The position numbers and the translations under genes are program-made. DNA of 24,408 nt from a virus. The stretch spans positions 1 to 24,408 of the IMG/VR virus record IMGVR_UViG_3300032084_001315. One strand, given 5' to 3'. Below the pieces are notes generated by a model. It was not told the origin of the DNA, searched no databases, and worked only from the letters and a program-made list of their open reading frames with translations. Position 1 is the stretch's first letter. Every line of letters begins with the position of its first letter. Of this stretch, positions 9,537-17,158 are shown piece after piece.

Positions 9537-10469
9537 TTAGTGTTTTATTTGTTTACTTTTACCACGCATAGTTTGTACCATTTTCTTAGGATCTAAATCA
9601 TATAATCTTAATTTAGCATTTCTCATAGCAGCTCTACGATCTTTTTGAAAACGTCTTACTATGTATTCCGGCACGTTTACCATTGCAGAAAGAATAGCAT
9701 GCGCGGTGTACTTATATATAGCCTCTTCAGCAAACTTATGTACTTTCATTTCATCATCAGTGCCTAAACCATCTGAAACATATCTTATATTAATAAGCAA
9801 TGAAGATAAGTTGCTGCTAAACGTAAACTTACCATTTTTAATATCTATAATATACATGCCATTAGAATTAGCTAATTCAGGCTCTAAACCAAACCTACGC
9901 CCTTCAGCTAATAGCTTGTCTTGCATATAGTCTTCATTGTATAAAAAATCATCATTTGTGTCTGCACCAGTTATATTATTTATATTTAAAGCTTTAAATC
10001 TTGTTTCTGTTGTAGATTCACTTTGTGTAGACAAAACAGTATTGGCGCCTTCAAAAGTATAATCTAAATTCGAATCTTGCACGACTGCTTCCGAAGGTTT
10101 TGAAGTAATTCTACCTTCTGGTATAAAATGCTCGATACCCGAACTATCGACCCAATGAATGCTTACTAAATCAACGTAATCTTGAGGCATTGGAATAGAT
10201 AACGATGCGGGTATCTCAACCTCTTGTATTTTTTCTACACGAGATATATCATAAGAAAATTCTTGTATTCCACGTTTTGCATGAAATAAAACATCAGATC
10301 TATTAGCTCTACTAATTATCTTGCCTTCACCAACATAAGAAAACATGAAGTTCGATACTATATCTTGTAATGAAATATATCTGTAATTTCCATAAGATTC
10401 ATCACCACTATTAAAATTGTCGTCAGAACCATTATAATATGATCTTTGAGTTTCTGTAAGTAATCCCAT
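9537..10469 (-). CDS. Head-tail connector / tail tube-like structural protein (310 aa)
   Basis: The protein has the form I recall from marine-phage structural modules: a DVLFHAKRGIQEFSYD segment near residues 59-74, then IPMPQDYVDLVSIHWVDSSG near 92-111, a central region of variable length, and a C-terminal helical domain with EYIVRRFQKDRRAAMRNAKL followed by MVQTMRGKSKQIKH at the end. This pattern is usually annotated as a structural or head-tail adaptor protein. The basic C-terminal helix fits a ring protein packed against portal or DNA. It lies 3 nt after the 232-aa gene and 4 nt before the stabilization protein gene, so the three probably make consecutive rings of the neck and tail. The exact ring position cannot be told from sequence. 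Confidence 0.7.
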   Translation of the reverse strand: MGLLTETQRSYYNGSDDNFNSGDESYGNYRYISLQDIVSNFMFSYVGEGKIISRANRSDVLFHAKRGIQEFSYDISRVEKIQEVEIPASLSIPMPQDYVDLVSIHWVDSSGIEHFIPEGRITSKPSEAVVQDSNLDYTFEGANTVLSTQSESTTETRFKALNINNITGADTNDDFLYNEDYMQDKLLAEGRRFGLEPELANSNGMYIIDIKNGKFTFSSNLSSLLINIRYVSDGLGTDDEMKVHKFAEEAIYKYTAHAILSAMVNVPEYIVRRFQKDRRAAMRNAKLRLYDLDPKKMVQTMRGKSKQIKH

Positions 10470-10472
10470 TTA

Positions 10473-11171
10473 TTAAGAATTTTCTTGGTTAAAATCATTA
10501 GCTTCTTTAGTAGCAGCAGCCTGTACAACGGCAGGGTCTTTTACTATAACACCCGCGTATGCCAGTATTCTTGTGACTAAAGGTATTTCTTCTGAAGGAT
10601 GCAGTTCAAAATCGGTTGAGCTTCCACTATCGTAAACATAAGCTGCTGTTCCACCTCCTGTAAACGCCCAGTTGGGGTCAGCTGGAACTTTAATATAATC
10701 TATAGTTGCAGTGGAGATTGTATTAGGTAATACTTTTATATCAGTCCCTTCTAAATAATATACAGGATATGTAGATGAAGGCGTGGTTAGCTTTGAAGCG
10801 TTTAAATAAATTAACCTTGATTTTTGTATTTCTTCAATTTGTCTAGACCTACTACTAGTGGATATTGCAATTACTTTATACAAGTCAGCAGGTTGTGCAA
10901 CCGTGCCTGTTGAAATTGACAATGTGCTTTCTTTAGACAAAGCATCAATTTTTTCTTTTATGTTTGCAGATATATCTCCGTACTCAGTGCTTGTTCTAAA
11001 GGCTATATCTCTATTAACAGCTCTATTATAATCATGAAAAGCTTTTTCAATTAAATCTAACTGAGAAAGCCTAGCTAATCTATTATATTGATCTGGTGTT
11101 AATAAACCACGTTGTTCTTTATTTAAAACAGCCAGAACAACTCTATATACTTTGTTTACGTTTATAGCCAT
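10473..11171 (-). CDS. Probable head-tail adaptor protein (232 aa)
   Basis: The N-terminal ~75 residues are helical (VYRVVLAVLNKEQRG, LTPDQYNRLARLSQLDLIEK), followed by a beta-rich middle (PADLYKVIAISTSS, YPVYYLEGTDIKVLP, ATIDYIKVPADPNW) and a C-terminal helix (LVTRILAYAGVIVKDPAVVQ). The motif 'DYIK.P..P.W' before the last helix is common in neck proteins of tailed phages, where it precedes a helix bundle that contacts the portal. Its place between the capsid region and the 310-aa connector supports a head-tail adaptor role. The first gene after a hairpin at 11231-11266, it has an A-rich leader (AAAACAAAAATA) with no Shine-Dalgarno sequence. Its start, ATGGCTATAAACG, is the only good one. Confidence 0.6.
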   Translation of the reverse strand: MAINVNKVYRVVLAVLNKEQRGLLTPDQYNRLARLSQLDLIEKAFHDYNRAVNRDIAFRTSTEYGDISANIKEKIDALSKESTLSISTGTVAQPADLYKVIAISTSSRSRQIEEIQKSRLIYLNASKLTTPSSTYPVYYLEGTDIKVLPNTISTATIDYIKVPADPNWAFTGGGTAAYVYDSGSSTDFELHPSEEIPLVTRILAYAGVIVKDPAVVQAAATKEANDFNQENS

Positions 11172-11230
11172 TATTTTTGTTTTTGCGACATTAGCTTATT
11201 AGATATATTAATAATAGGCTATTGTCATAT

Positions 11231-11266
11231 ATAAAATACGGGTAACTTAATTAATAAATTACCCGC
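11231..11266 (-). terminator. Possible intrinsic terminator or processing hairpin
   Basis: The arms CGGGTAA (11239-11245) and TTACCCG (11259-11265) pair perfectly over 7 bp around a 13-nt AT-rich loop. On the minus-strand transcript the stem gains an eighth G-U pair that would be an A-C mismatch on the other strand, so it is oriented for leftward transcription. The tract after it (TATTTTATATA) is only moderately U-rich, so termination may be partial. It lies just after the 242-aa gene. Confidence 0.5.
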
Positions 11267-11282
11267 ATTGTATAACTATTAA

Positions 11283-12011
11283 TTATTTTAGTTTCTTTTC
11301 TATAGATTTATATACTTCAACTCCTTCGTCTGTTTGAAACCAAGCTGCTAATGCAGAATATGGATTTTCATCAAAAGGTACAGTCATAAGTTTTCTTCCA
11401 TTAGAACTCCATTTAAATGTACGTTGATCGTCAGAAAGTTTAATAATATTACGTTCGACTGCTTTAATACCAATAGCTCTAATATTCACTGTTTCATCAT
11501 TTGCTAATTCCATAAATAATTGTGGGTCGCTTTTAGCAAATAATAATAGGTCTCTTTTAATTTCTTTTGATTTCATTTTAGAAACAACACTGCCAATTTC
11601 AGCTCTTAAAATAGCTTCAGCTCTATCAATATCTAAACTATTAGCAGTATTCATAGCTTCTAGTTCCAAAGAAAGAAGGTCAAGTTGATCTTCAGCTTCT
11701 TTTACAACATCTCTTTCATAATATACTATATCCTTAGAAGGATGATAAATTGAAAGTATTTTTTGTAAATTCTGGTCTTCCTTTTTTACAGTTAATAAAC
11801 CATCTCTAAAAATAATGTGGCCGAGTTTTTTATCACCCTTAAACTCATCTACAAAAACTGTTTTTTGATTTCTAGTGTATTGAATCTCTCTTTCGTAGCC
11901 TTTTTCTTTATCAAACCAATAAATATTTTTGGCTTTTAAGATATAAGTTAAAGGTTCCATTCCATTTTTAAGGATATAAACCCTGTCTTTAAATTCCCAA
12001 TTGTTTTCCAT
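11283..12011 (-). CDS. Conserved phage protein of unknown function downstream of the capsid gene (242 aa)
   Basis: I chose ATG at 12011 (MENNWEFKDRVYIL). A start 28 codons upstream would run through the terminator hairpin and add an unrelated hydrophobic peptide. The N-terminal ~85 residues are beta-rich (YILKNGMEPLTYILKAKNIY, KTVFVDEFKGDKKLGHIIFR, DGLLTV), then comes a helical middle with acidic and basic stretches (residues ~105-185), and a conserved-looking end (DDQRTFKWSSNGRKLMTVPF, ENPYSALAAWFQTDEGVEVY). I recall similar proteins directly after the capsid gene in marine phages but know no function. The gene lies between two hairpins (12031-12064 and 11231-11266), so its expression may differ from that of the capsid. 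No catalytic motif is apparent. Confidence 0.75.
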   Translation of the reverse strand: MENNWEFKDRVYILKNGMEPLTYILKAKNIYWFDKEKGYEREIQYTRNQKTVFVDEFKGDKKLGHIIFRDGLLTVKKEDQNLQKILSIYHPSKDIVYYERDVVKEAEDQLDLLSLELEAMNTANSLDIDRAEAILRAEIGSVVSKMKSKEIKRDLLLFAKSDPQLFMELANDETVNIRAIGIKAVERNIIKLSDDQRTFKWSSNGRKLMTVPFDENPYSALAAWFQTDEGVEVYKSIEKKLK

Positions 12012-12030
12012 AATATATAATATAATTGTT

Positions 12031-12064
12031 AAAAAAAAGAAAGCCCCCGCTATTAAACGAGGGC
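12031..12064 (-). terminator. Rho-independent terminator after the major capsid gene
   Basis: On the minus strand GCCCTCG pairs with CGGGGGC across an 8-nt loop (arms at 12058-12064 and 12043-12049) and is followed by TTTCTTTTTTTTAA. One pair is G-U on this strand and would be a C-A mismatch on the other, which fixes the orientation as leftward. It lies 14 nt after the capsid stop codon. Such a site is expected to limit read-through or stabilise the 3' end of the capsid mRNA. Confidence 0.85.
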
Positions 12065-12078
12065 AATCGTTATAGTTT

Positions 12079-13485
12079 TTACTTAAACAATACAAAGTTA
12101 TTTGCAGCTTGAGTAATTAAACATTTTTCAGATAAAAAGTGAACTTGCATTCTATCAAATCCTTCAGTAGCAGCACCACCTACAGATCCAGTAACCCAAG
12201 ACTTCATTCTTCGATCATCAGCTTCAGAAGCTCTATATCGTACGTGCAAGAAAGGACGACGAATATTTTTACCTAACATTTGATCGTATACAGAAGAAGT
12301 TCCTGCAGGTATTAATACACCTTTGATATCAGAAAATAATCCACGAGTTGCTTGGTTATTCAAGTATTTCCAGTCAGTTTTATAAAAGTCATAAGAACCT
12401 CTACGGAAACCAGAAAAACCTAAATTTAACGCCATATCTTCGCTGTTTTCAAATACACCGAAAGAAGTACCGCCATTATAATTGCTGTTGATTGCACCAA
12501 GGGCATCATCTAAAGTTAAAGCAGCGTCACGATTCAAGAATAACATATTTTCTTCAATTGCACCTTGCTTATCAAGCTCTTTCAATACAAGATCAAAATC
12601 AGCAATTGTATCAGCAGCAGTATCAAATACGTTAGTAGCTACATTACCACGAGCAGTAATAGCTGCGAACATACCTTCAGAACCTTCAATGTTTAAAGGG
12701 TCAAGTTCAGCATGAGTAGCCACTTTCTTTTCAGCTTCAATAAGAGAAGTTTCACAGTAATCTTCAAAACGAGTTCGAGTATCACCTTCAGCTTTCATAT
12801 ACCATAAGTAACCTGTTTGACCAGCTTCACCTGTAACTTCTACCCAACCGATTTGAGAAGCATCTGAACCAGAAACTTCAAATTTATCTTTTAAGATAAG
12901 AGGTCGGTTAGAAAAAGATTGAAAGTTAGGCTCTACAGATCCATCTATTGCGTCAGTACCTTTAGCAAATTCAGAACCATAAACGAATAAACTTACAGTA
13001 TTAGAAGCATTAAGACCAGCGGCTACAAGACCAGTTGCATTAGCATAAGCAGCTACGGTTAAAGTAGTATTATCAGCTGCTACAGCAGTAACGTAACCTT
13101 TAACTACTACACCTGTAGTTTCATCACCTACAGCTACAGTTTGTCCAACGCGAACAGCGTGAGTTCCACTAGAAGCAATAGTAATAACGTTCGTATTACT
13201 ACTATCAGCAGCAAGAGCAGCACCTTTGTAAGATAAATGCAAACGAGCTTGCTCAGACCAGATAACTTGGTCAGATGTCATAGGCATTTCAGCGCCTACC
13301 ATTCTTAAGAATCCAGATACGCTACGGTTTCCGTATCGCTCTACTTCTTGCTCATATAAATCAGGAAGATATTGTTGAGTCCAGTTTACTCCACCAGTGT
13401 GGAAATTTAAATAGTTTTCAGCCAAAGTAACTTTACTCGCATTAGGAGTCAAGTCAGTCGGCGTTGTAAATGTTGCAGTTGCCAT
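12079..13485 (-). CDS. Major capsid protein, HK97-fold-like (468 aa)
   Basis: The length, position after portal and scaffold, and sequence style fit a major capsid protein. The N-terminal arm (residues 1-60, LAENYLNFHTGGVNWTQQYL) is followed by GFLRMVGAEMPMTSDQVIWS, a middle rich in E-loop-like turns, a helical stretch with FEDYCETSLIEAEKK near 240-254, and a C-terminal part with IRRPFLHVRYRASEADDRRM near 408-427. Residues ~98-169 form a beta-rich insertion (ITIASSGTHAVRVGQTVAVG...) resembling modules in the 1176-aa tail protein. The gene looks less AT-rich than its neighbours, as is common for very highly expressed phage genes. It starts behind an A-rich leader with no Shine-Dalgarno sequence and ends at a strong terminator. 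Confidence 0.88.
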   Translation of the reverse strand: MATATFTTPTDLTPNASKVTLAENYLNFHTGGVNWTQQYLPDLYEQEVERYGNRSVSGFLRMVGAEMPMTSDQVIWSEQARLHLSYKGAALAADSSNTNVITIASSGTHAVRVGQTVAVGDETTGVVVKGYVTAVAADNTTLTVAAYANATGLVAAGLNASNTVSLFVYGSEFAKGTDAIDGSVEPNFQSFSNRPLILKDKFEVSGSDASQIGWVEVTGEAGQTGYLWYMKAEGDTRTRFEDYCETSLIEAEKKVATHAELDPLNIEGSEGMFAAITARGNVATNVFDTAADTIADFDLVLKELDKQGAIEENMLFLNRDAALTLDDALGAINSNYNGGTSFGVFENSEDMALNLGFSGFRRGSYDFYKTDWKYLNNQATRGLFSDIKGVLIPAGTSSVYDQMLGKNIRRPFLHVRYRASEADDRRMKSWVTGSVGGAATEGFDRMQVHFLSEKCLITQAANNFVLFK

Positions 13486-13500
13486 TTTTTATTTTTTATT
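13486..13500 (-). promoter_or_regulatory. A-rich translation leader of the capsid gene, no Shine-Dalgarno
   Basis: The minus-strand bases before the capsid ATG read AATAAAAAATAAAAA and overlap the stop codon of the scaffold gene. Bacteroidota mRNAs typically have A-rich leaders in place of a Shine-Dalgarno sequence, so this is consistent with such a host and with strong capsid translation. The 112-aa gene at 24258 has a similar leader (AAAAACAAAAAAA). Translation enhancement is inferred. Confidence 0.45.
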
Positions 13501-14728
13501 TTTTAAATCTAATTTTTAACTTTGAGCTATCATTTCCGCTTACAGCTTTTACTTTCATTCCTCCGGTTTCAATAACACCATTAGAAGTTTGACGAGGCCC
13601 CATATTAATGTTTTTTGACTCAGCGTTCAAGTTTCTAATCGCGTCAGCTTTGCCCTGTTCATAAAAGTGGTTTGCTAAAGCATCTGCGTTCCTTGCTGCA
13701 AATAAAGCTTTGTGATAACCTGCACTGTCTTTTAGCATGCTATTTTCATCTAAGAAACTTCCTAGAACATCCATAACATTACTTTGTGCGGCTTTCACAC
13801 TTTGGGCATCTTTAACATTGTATCTATAGCGTTTATCTCCTACTTTAAAATCAAAACCTTTGAAATTTTCGTTAAATAAACTTTCAGTTACTTTGTTAAA
13901 ATGTTCACTTTGTTTTTGTTGCAAAGTTTGCATTTCAGATTGCTCTTTATTATATCGATCGAAAAAGTCAATAGCTTTTTGTTGTTCAGGATTTAATCCA
14001 GACTTCAACTTGATTTCTGAATAATATTTATCCTTTGTTTCATCTAAAAAGTTTTTTGCTTTTGCGATTTCTTCTTTATACGCAAGTTTTTTGCGTTTTA
14101 CTTCTCGCTCATCATCTAGTTCTTCATCATAAGAAAAATTATCTTCAATTAAAAAATTTCTTTCTTCTTGATCTAAATGAGGCTTTGATTGTTTGTAATA
14201 TTCATTAAGTAATGTTTTTTCATCAACATTACTATAATCTGCGTTTAATCTAGCATAATCCTGTATTGTAGCACCTGGATTATCTTTTAGAAAGTCAACT
14301 AACTTGCCTACATTTTCTGGTAATTCGACTTGTGTTTGTCCTTGCGGTTGTACTTCTTTTTGTTCCTGTACGGCTGGGGTACTTTCATCGCTTCCTGCCA
14401 CTCTTGCCTCGTTAGTTGTATCTTTTTCATCTGTAATTTCTTCTAAAATTACTTCTTTTTCACTTTCTGTGGAAGACTTTTTAACTTCTTTTTCGGTGTT
14501 TTCTTTTTGAACTTCTTCGCTAGTTGAGGATTCGTTGCGTACAGAAACCTCATCTGGGCTTTGCTCTTGAACGGCATTTTTTTCTATTTTTGGTGGTATT
14601 CTTAAATCTACTTTGTAAGTTCCATCTTCTGTTTTAAAACCTGCTTTATTTAAAAGCTGTTCTTCTTTTTCAGACCTACTTAGTTCAGCCGATTCATCTA
14701 CTTTAATTTCTTTTACTTCTTCAGACAT
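13496..14728 (-). CDS. Probable capsid assembly scaffolding protein (410 aa)
   Basis: The protein lies between portal and capsid genes, the standard place for a scaffold. Residues 1-150 are highly acidic and low complexity (Glu, Ser, Thr, Gln; for example EKEVILEEITDEKDTTNEAR), and so probably disordered. Residues ~190-290 are Lys/Glu-rich helix suited to a coiled coil (REVKRKKLAYKEEIAKAKNF). The extreme C-terminus is basic (SSKLKIRFKK), matching scaffolds whose basic end binds the capsid shell. No protease motif is seen, so the scaffold is probably released or degraded by something else. It starts 12 nt after the portal stop codon with an AT-rich leader and ends 10 nt before the capsid ATG. 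Confidence 0.75.
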   Translation of the reverse strand: MSEEVKEIKVDESAELSRSEKEEQLLNKAGFKTEDGTYKVDLRIPPKIEKNAVQEQSPDEVSVRNESSTSEEVQKENTEKEVKKSSTESEKEVILEEITDEKDTTNEARVAGSDESTPAVQEQKEVQPQGQTQVELPENVGKLVDFLKDNPGATIQDYARLNADYSNVDEKTLLNEYYKQSKPHLDQEERNFLIEDNFSYDEELDDEREVKRKKLAYKEEIAKAKNFLDETKDKYYSEIKLKSGLNPEQQKAIDFFDRYNKEQSEMQTLQQKQSEHFNKVTESLFNENFKGFDFKVGDKRYRYNVKDAQSVKAAQSNVMDVLGSFLDENSMLKDSAGYHKALFAARNADALANHFYEQGKADAIRNLNAESKNINMGPRQTSNGVIETGGMKVKAVSGNDSSKLKIRFKK

Positions 14729-14740
14729 GATTAAATATTA

Positions 14741-17158
14741 TTATCTTGGTTCAAATTGTTCTAATCCAAATCCGCCTAGATTGTCAAACCCAGCCGATTC
14801 AAATTTTTTAGGTGGTAAATTATTTTTTCTTTGGTCTATTAATTCAGATTGCTGCGTAGCTTGTATTTTGGTTCTTTCGTCTTTTCTATCTTCTTTGTAC
14901 TCTTCTCTTTTATTTATTACTTTAAGATCAGCATCTTTTAACCGCATATTAAGTTCGAATTCATGCATCATCAATTCTTTCTTAATAGCAGCTTCTCTTT
15001 CCATCTTAGTAATATCAAACTCAAGCTGAGATCTATTTAACTGTACTTTGCTGGCCGTTATAGCTTCTTGTTTTTGAGCGTCTGCAGCAGCAGCGGCTTG
15101 TGCAGCTTGTGCATTAGAATTAGATTGAGCCTGTATATTTTCTAATTGAGTTAATCTATCGGTTGCTAATTTAGTTTGACGTCTAAGCTTAAGTAATTGA
15201 TTAGCTAACTTTAAATTTTTAACGTCTCTAATATCTATAGCATCTTCAAGGTGAATTTGATCTCTTTGTAATGCAACCTGTATGTTATTTTCTAATAATT
15301 GTTTTTCTTCATCATCAGGCGCTAATTCTAAAAATATACCAAAATCATGTAAATGAAAATCCTTTATTTCTTCTAAAATACCTACATTAACATCACCTAT
15401 AGACCTAATGAAAGATTCTTTCATATCAGAAAACTCTAACACATCAGAGATTCTTAACGATATCGCTTCTGCAGTTTTCGATGTTAAATATAAAACAGAT
15501 TGTAATATATGCCTAGTCGCAGTATTTGAATTAGCAGCAGCAATTTTTTGTAGACCTACTAAAGCGTTGCCATCTGGCATACTACCATCCCTTGCTTCAT
15601 TTAATCCAGTAACATCCCTAATCATTTGCAAGTTAAAATTATAATTATTAATTAAACTTGCCATTTTAACATTGCCCGAAGAAGACTGTAGTTCTTGAAT
15701 AGGTACGCGAGCATTATTAAATTCACCGTCTTGGGTCATTGATCTACCAATAACACTACCGGTTTGAAAATACATATTTAATGCTTCTTGCGGACTATAA
15801 TTAGTTCCATTGCCTAAATCTATTTCAGCTATACCATCTGCATCTAAATAAACACCATCAGGTACAACCCTTGACATTACTTGTTGCAATTTTAAATGTG
15901 TAAGCTGAATCATATCAGCAAAGGTTATCATTCGGTTAACTAATGAGTCAACTTTTCCTTTGTACATTCTAGGAGCTACAATGTTATAGCTCATATTTAC
16001 TTTAGTGGTATCAGATTTAGGTCGAGTCATATTCTCAGCTAAACTCCACTTCAAAAGCTTATTTAAACCGACTATTTTTACTCCTTCATATAATACTTCT
16101 TCCGCCCTTATTTCTTTACTGTATAAAGATCTATTGTCTTTAGGTGGATTAAAAGTATCATCTTTTTTAATAGCTTTATCAGCACCAGATGCTGTTTTCT
16201 TTATTTTATGTACTTGATGTTTAAACGTCTTATATTCAAAATATAAAACATAAACATAATTATTATCGGAAGAATCAATTGATCCATAAGATTTATTATA
16301 TAATAATGTATTACTATTTAAACCTTCTATTTCTTTTATATCATCTTGCGTTAAACCTGGAAATTCTTTTTTAAGTTCACCAATTGTGGTTCTTTTTACT
16401 TCGCCAGCATAATATAAGTCATCAAAATATGGATCTTCAGTGTATGAATACACAAGATCAGCTGGATCAACGTATTTAATTCCTATACCATCTGTGTTAT
16501 TAAATGTTGTTTTATTTGAAGCTAAACCAATGACAGTTACATCGTAAGCCAATCTACGCTCAAGCAATTCATATTTATTGAGGTCAAATACATTACTTAT
16601 TAAACTTTCAGCTGCTACTTCAATAGAATCTTTAAAATCAAGTTGCATTTTTAACTGCAACTCTTCCATGTTATTTGGGATATCTTCCGGCTTATTCTTA
16701 AATAAATTTACACCAAATTCTTGCTCAACAGTTTCAAGAAGCTCTCGGTTTTGCATATCTTTAACCAAAGAGTCTACATAGTCTGTTTTCTTTTTAATAG
16801 AAGCAGGGTCTTGAGCATAGGCATTAACGTCGTAAGCTCTACTATTTATACCATTAACTACAATATCTACAAATTTAGGTATAATAGGTACGTTTTTCCA
16901 ATCTAAATTGAGATAAGATAAATCACCATTAATAGATAGTTCATCTTTGTATTTTTGAATACTTTGCTCACCTCGAGCATATAGTCTTAATCTATGAAAA
17001 TTGTCTCTATTAGCAAAATATCTAACGCTGCCAGAATCTCTTCTAAACCATTCACTTTCTATTGCATTAGCAACTTCAATACCATATTGCGTTGAACTTT
17101 TATACTCATCGCTAACAGCTTGGCTGGGAAATACTCCTCTTGGTAATAAATCTGACAT
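14741..17158 (-). CDS. Portal protein (805 aa)
   Basis: The gene begins directly after the TAG of the large terminase (TAGATG) and precedes scaffold and capsid genes, the canonical order. The N-terminal ~150 residues (EWFRRDSGSVRYFANRDNFH, LRLYARGEQSIQKYKD, IPKFVDIVVNGINSRAYDVN) match the portal pattern I recall from marine podoviruses. The middle holds the portal stem and wing regions, with DVTGLNEARDGSMPDGNALV near residues 514-533 resembling the segment before the tunnel helix. From ~620 on, the protein is Gln/Ala/Lys-rich and strongly helical (QAQSNSNAQAAQAAAAADAQ, then EREAAIKKELMMHEFELNMR), which would make the long barrel or crown domain. At 805 aa it is long for a portal, as in podoviruses with extended barrels. 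The ring forms the DNA entry vertex and contacts the terminase. Confidence 0.85.
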   Translation of the reverse strand: MSDLLPRGVFPSQAVSDEYKSSTQYGIEVANAIESEWFRRDSGSVRYFANRDNFHRLRLYARGEQSIQKYKDELSINGDLSYLNLDWKNVPIIPKFVDIVVNGINSRAYDVNAYAQDPASIKKKTDYVDSLVKDMQNRELLETVEQEFGVNLFKNKPEDIPNNMEELQLKMQLDFKDSIEVAAESLISNVFDLNKYELLERRLAYDVTVIGLASNKTTFNNTDGIGIKYVDPADLVYSYTEDPYFDDLYYAGEVKRTTIGELKKEFPGLTQDDIKEIEGLNSNTLLYNKSYGSIDSSDNNYVYVLYFEYKTFKHQVHKIKKTASGADKAIKKDDTFNPPKDNRSLYSKEIRAEEVLYEGVKIVGLNKLLKWSLAENMTRPKSDTTKVNMSYNIVAPRMYKGKVDSLVNRMITFADMIQLTHLKLQQVMSRVVPDGVYLDADGIAEIDLGNGTNYSPQEALNMYFQTGSVIGRSMTQDGEFNNARVPIQELQSSSGNVKMASLINNYNFNLQMIRDVTGLNEARDGSMPDGNALVGLQKIAAANSNTATRHILQSVLYLTSKTAEAISLRISDVLEFSDMKESFIRSIGDVNVGILEEIKDFHLHDFGIFLELAPDDEEKQLLENNIQVALQRDQIHLEDAIDIRDVKNLKLANQLLKLRRQTKLATDRLTQLENIQAQSNSNAQAAQAAAAADAQKQEAITASKVQLNRSQLEFDITKMEREAAIKKELMMHEFELNMRLKDADLKVINKREEYKEDRKDERTKIQATQQSELIDQRKNNLPPKKFESAGFDNLGGFGLEQFEPR

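Noticed and set aside
11172-11230. Bacteroidota-type promoter (TAnnTTTG) before the 232-aa gene
   Set aside because: No convincing match with correct spacing was found on the minus strand; only AT-rich sequence.
12012-12095. Longer start for the 242-aa gene, adding 28 residues
   Set aside because: The extension would translate the terminator stem and U-tract and overlap the capsid stop. ATG at 12011 begins the recognisable MENNWEFKDRV sequence.
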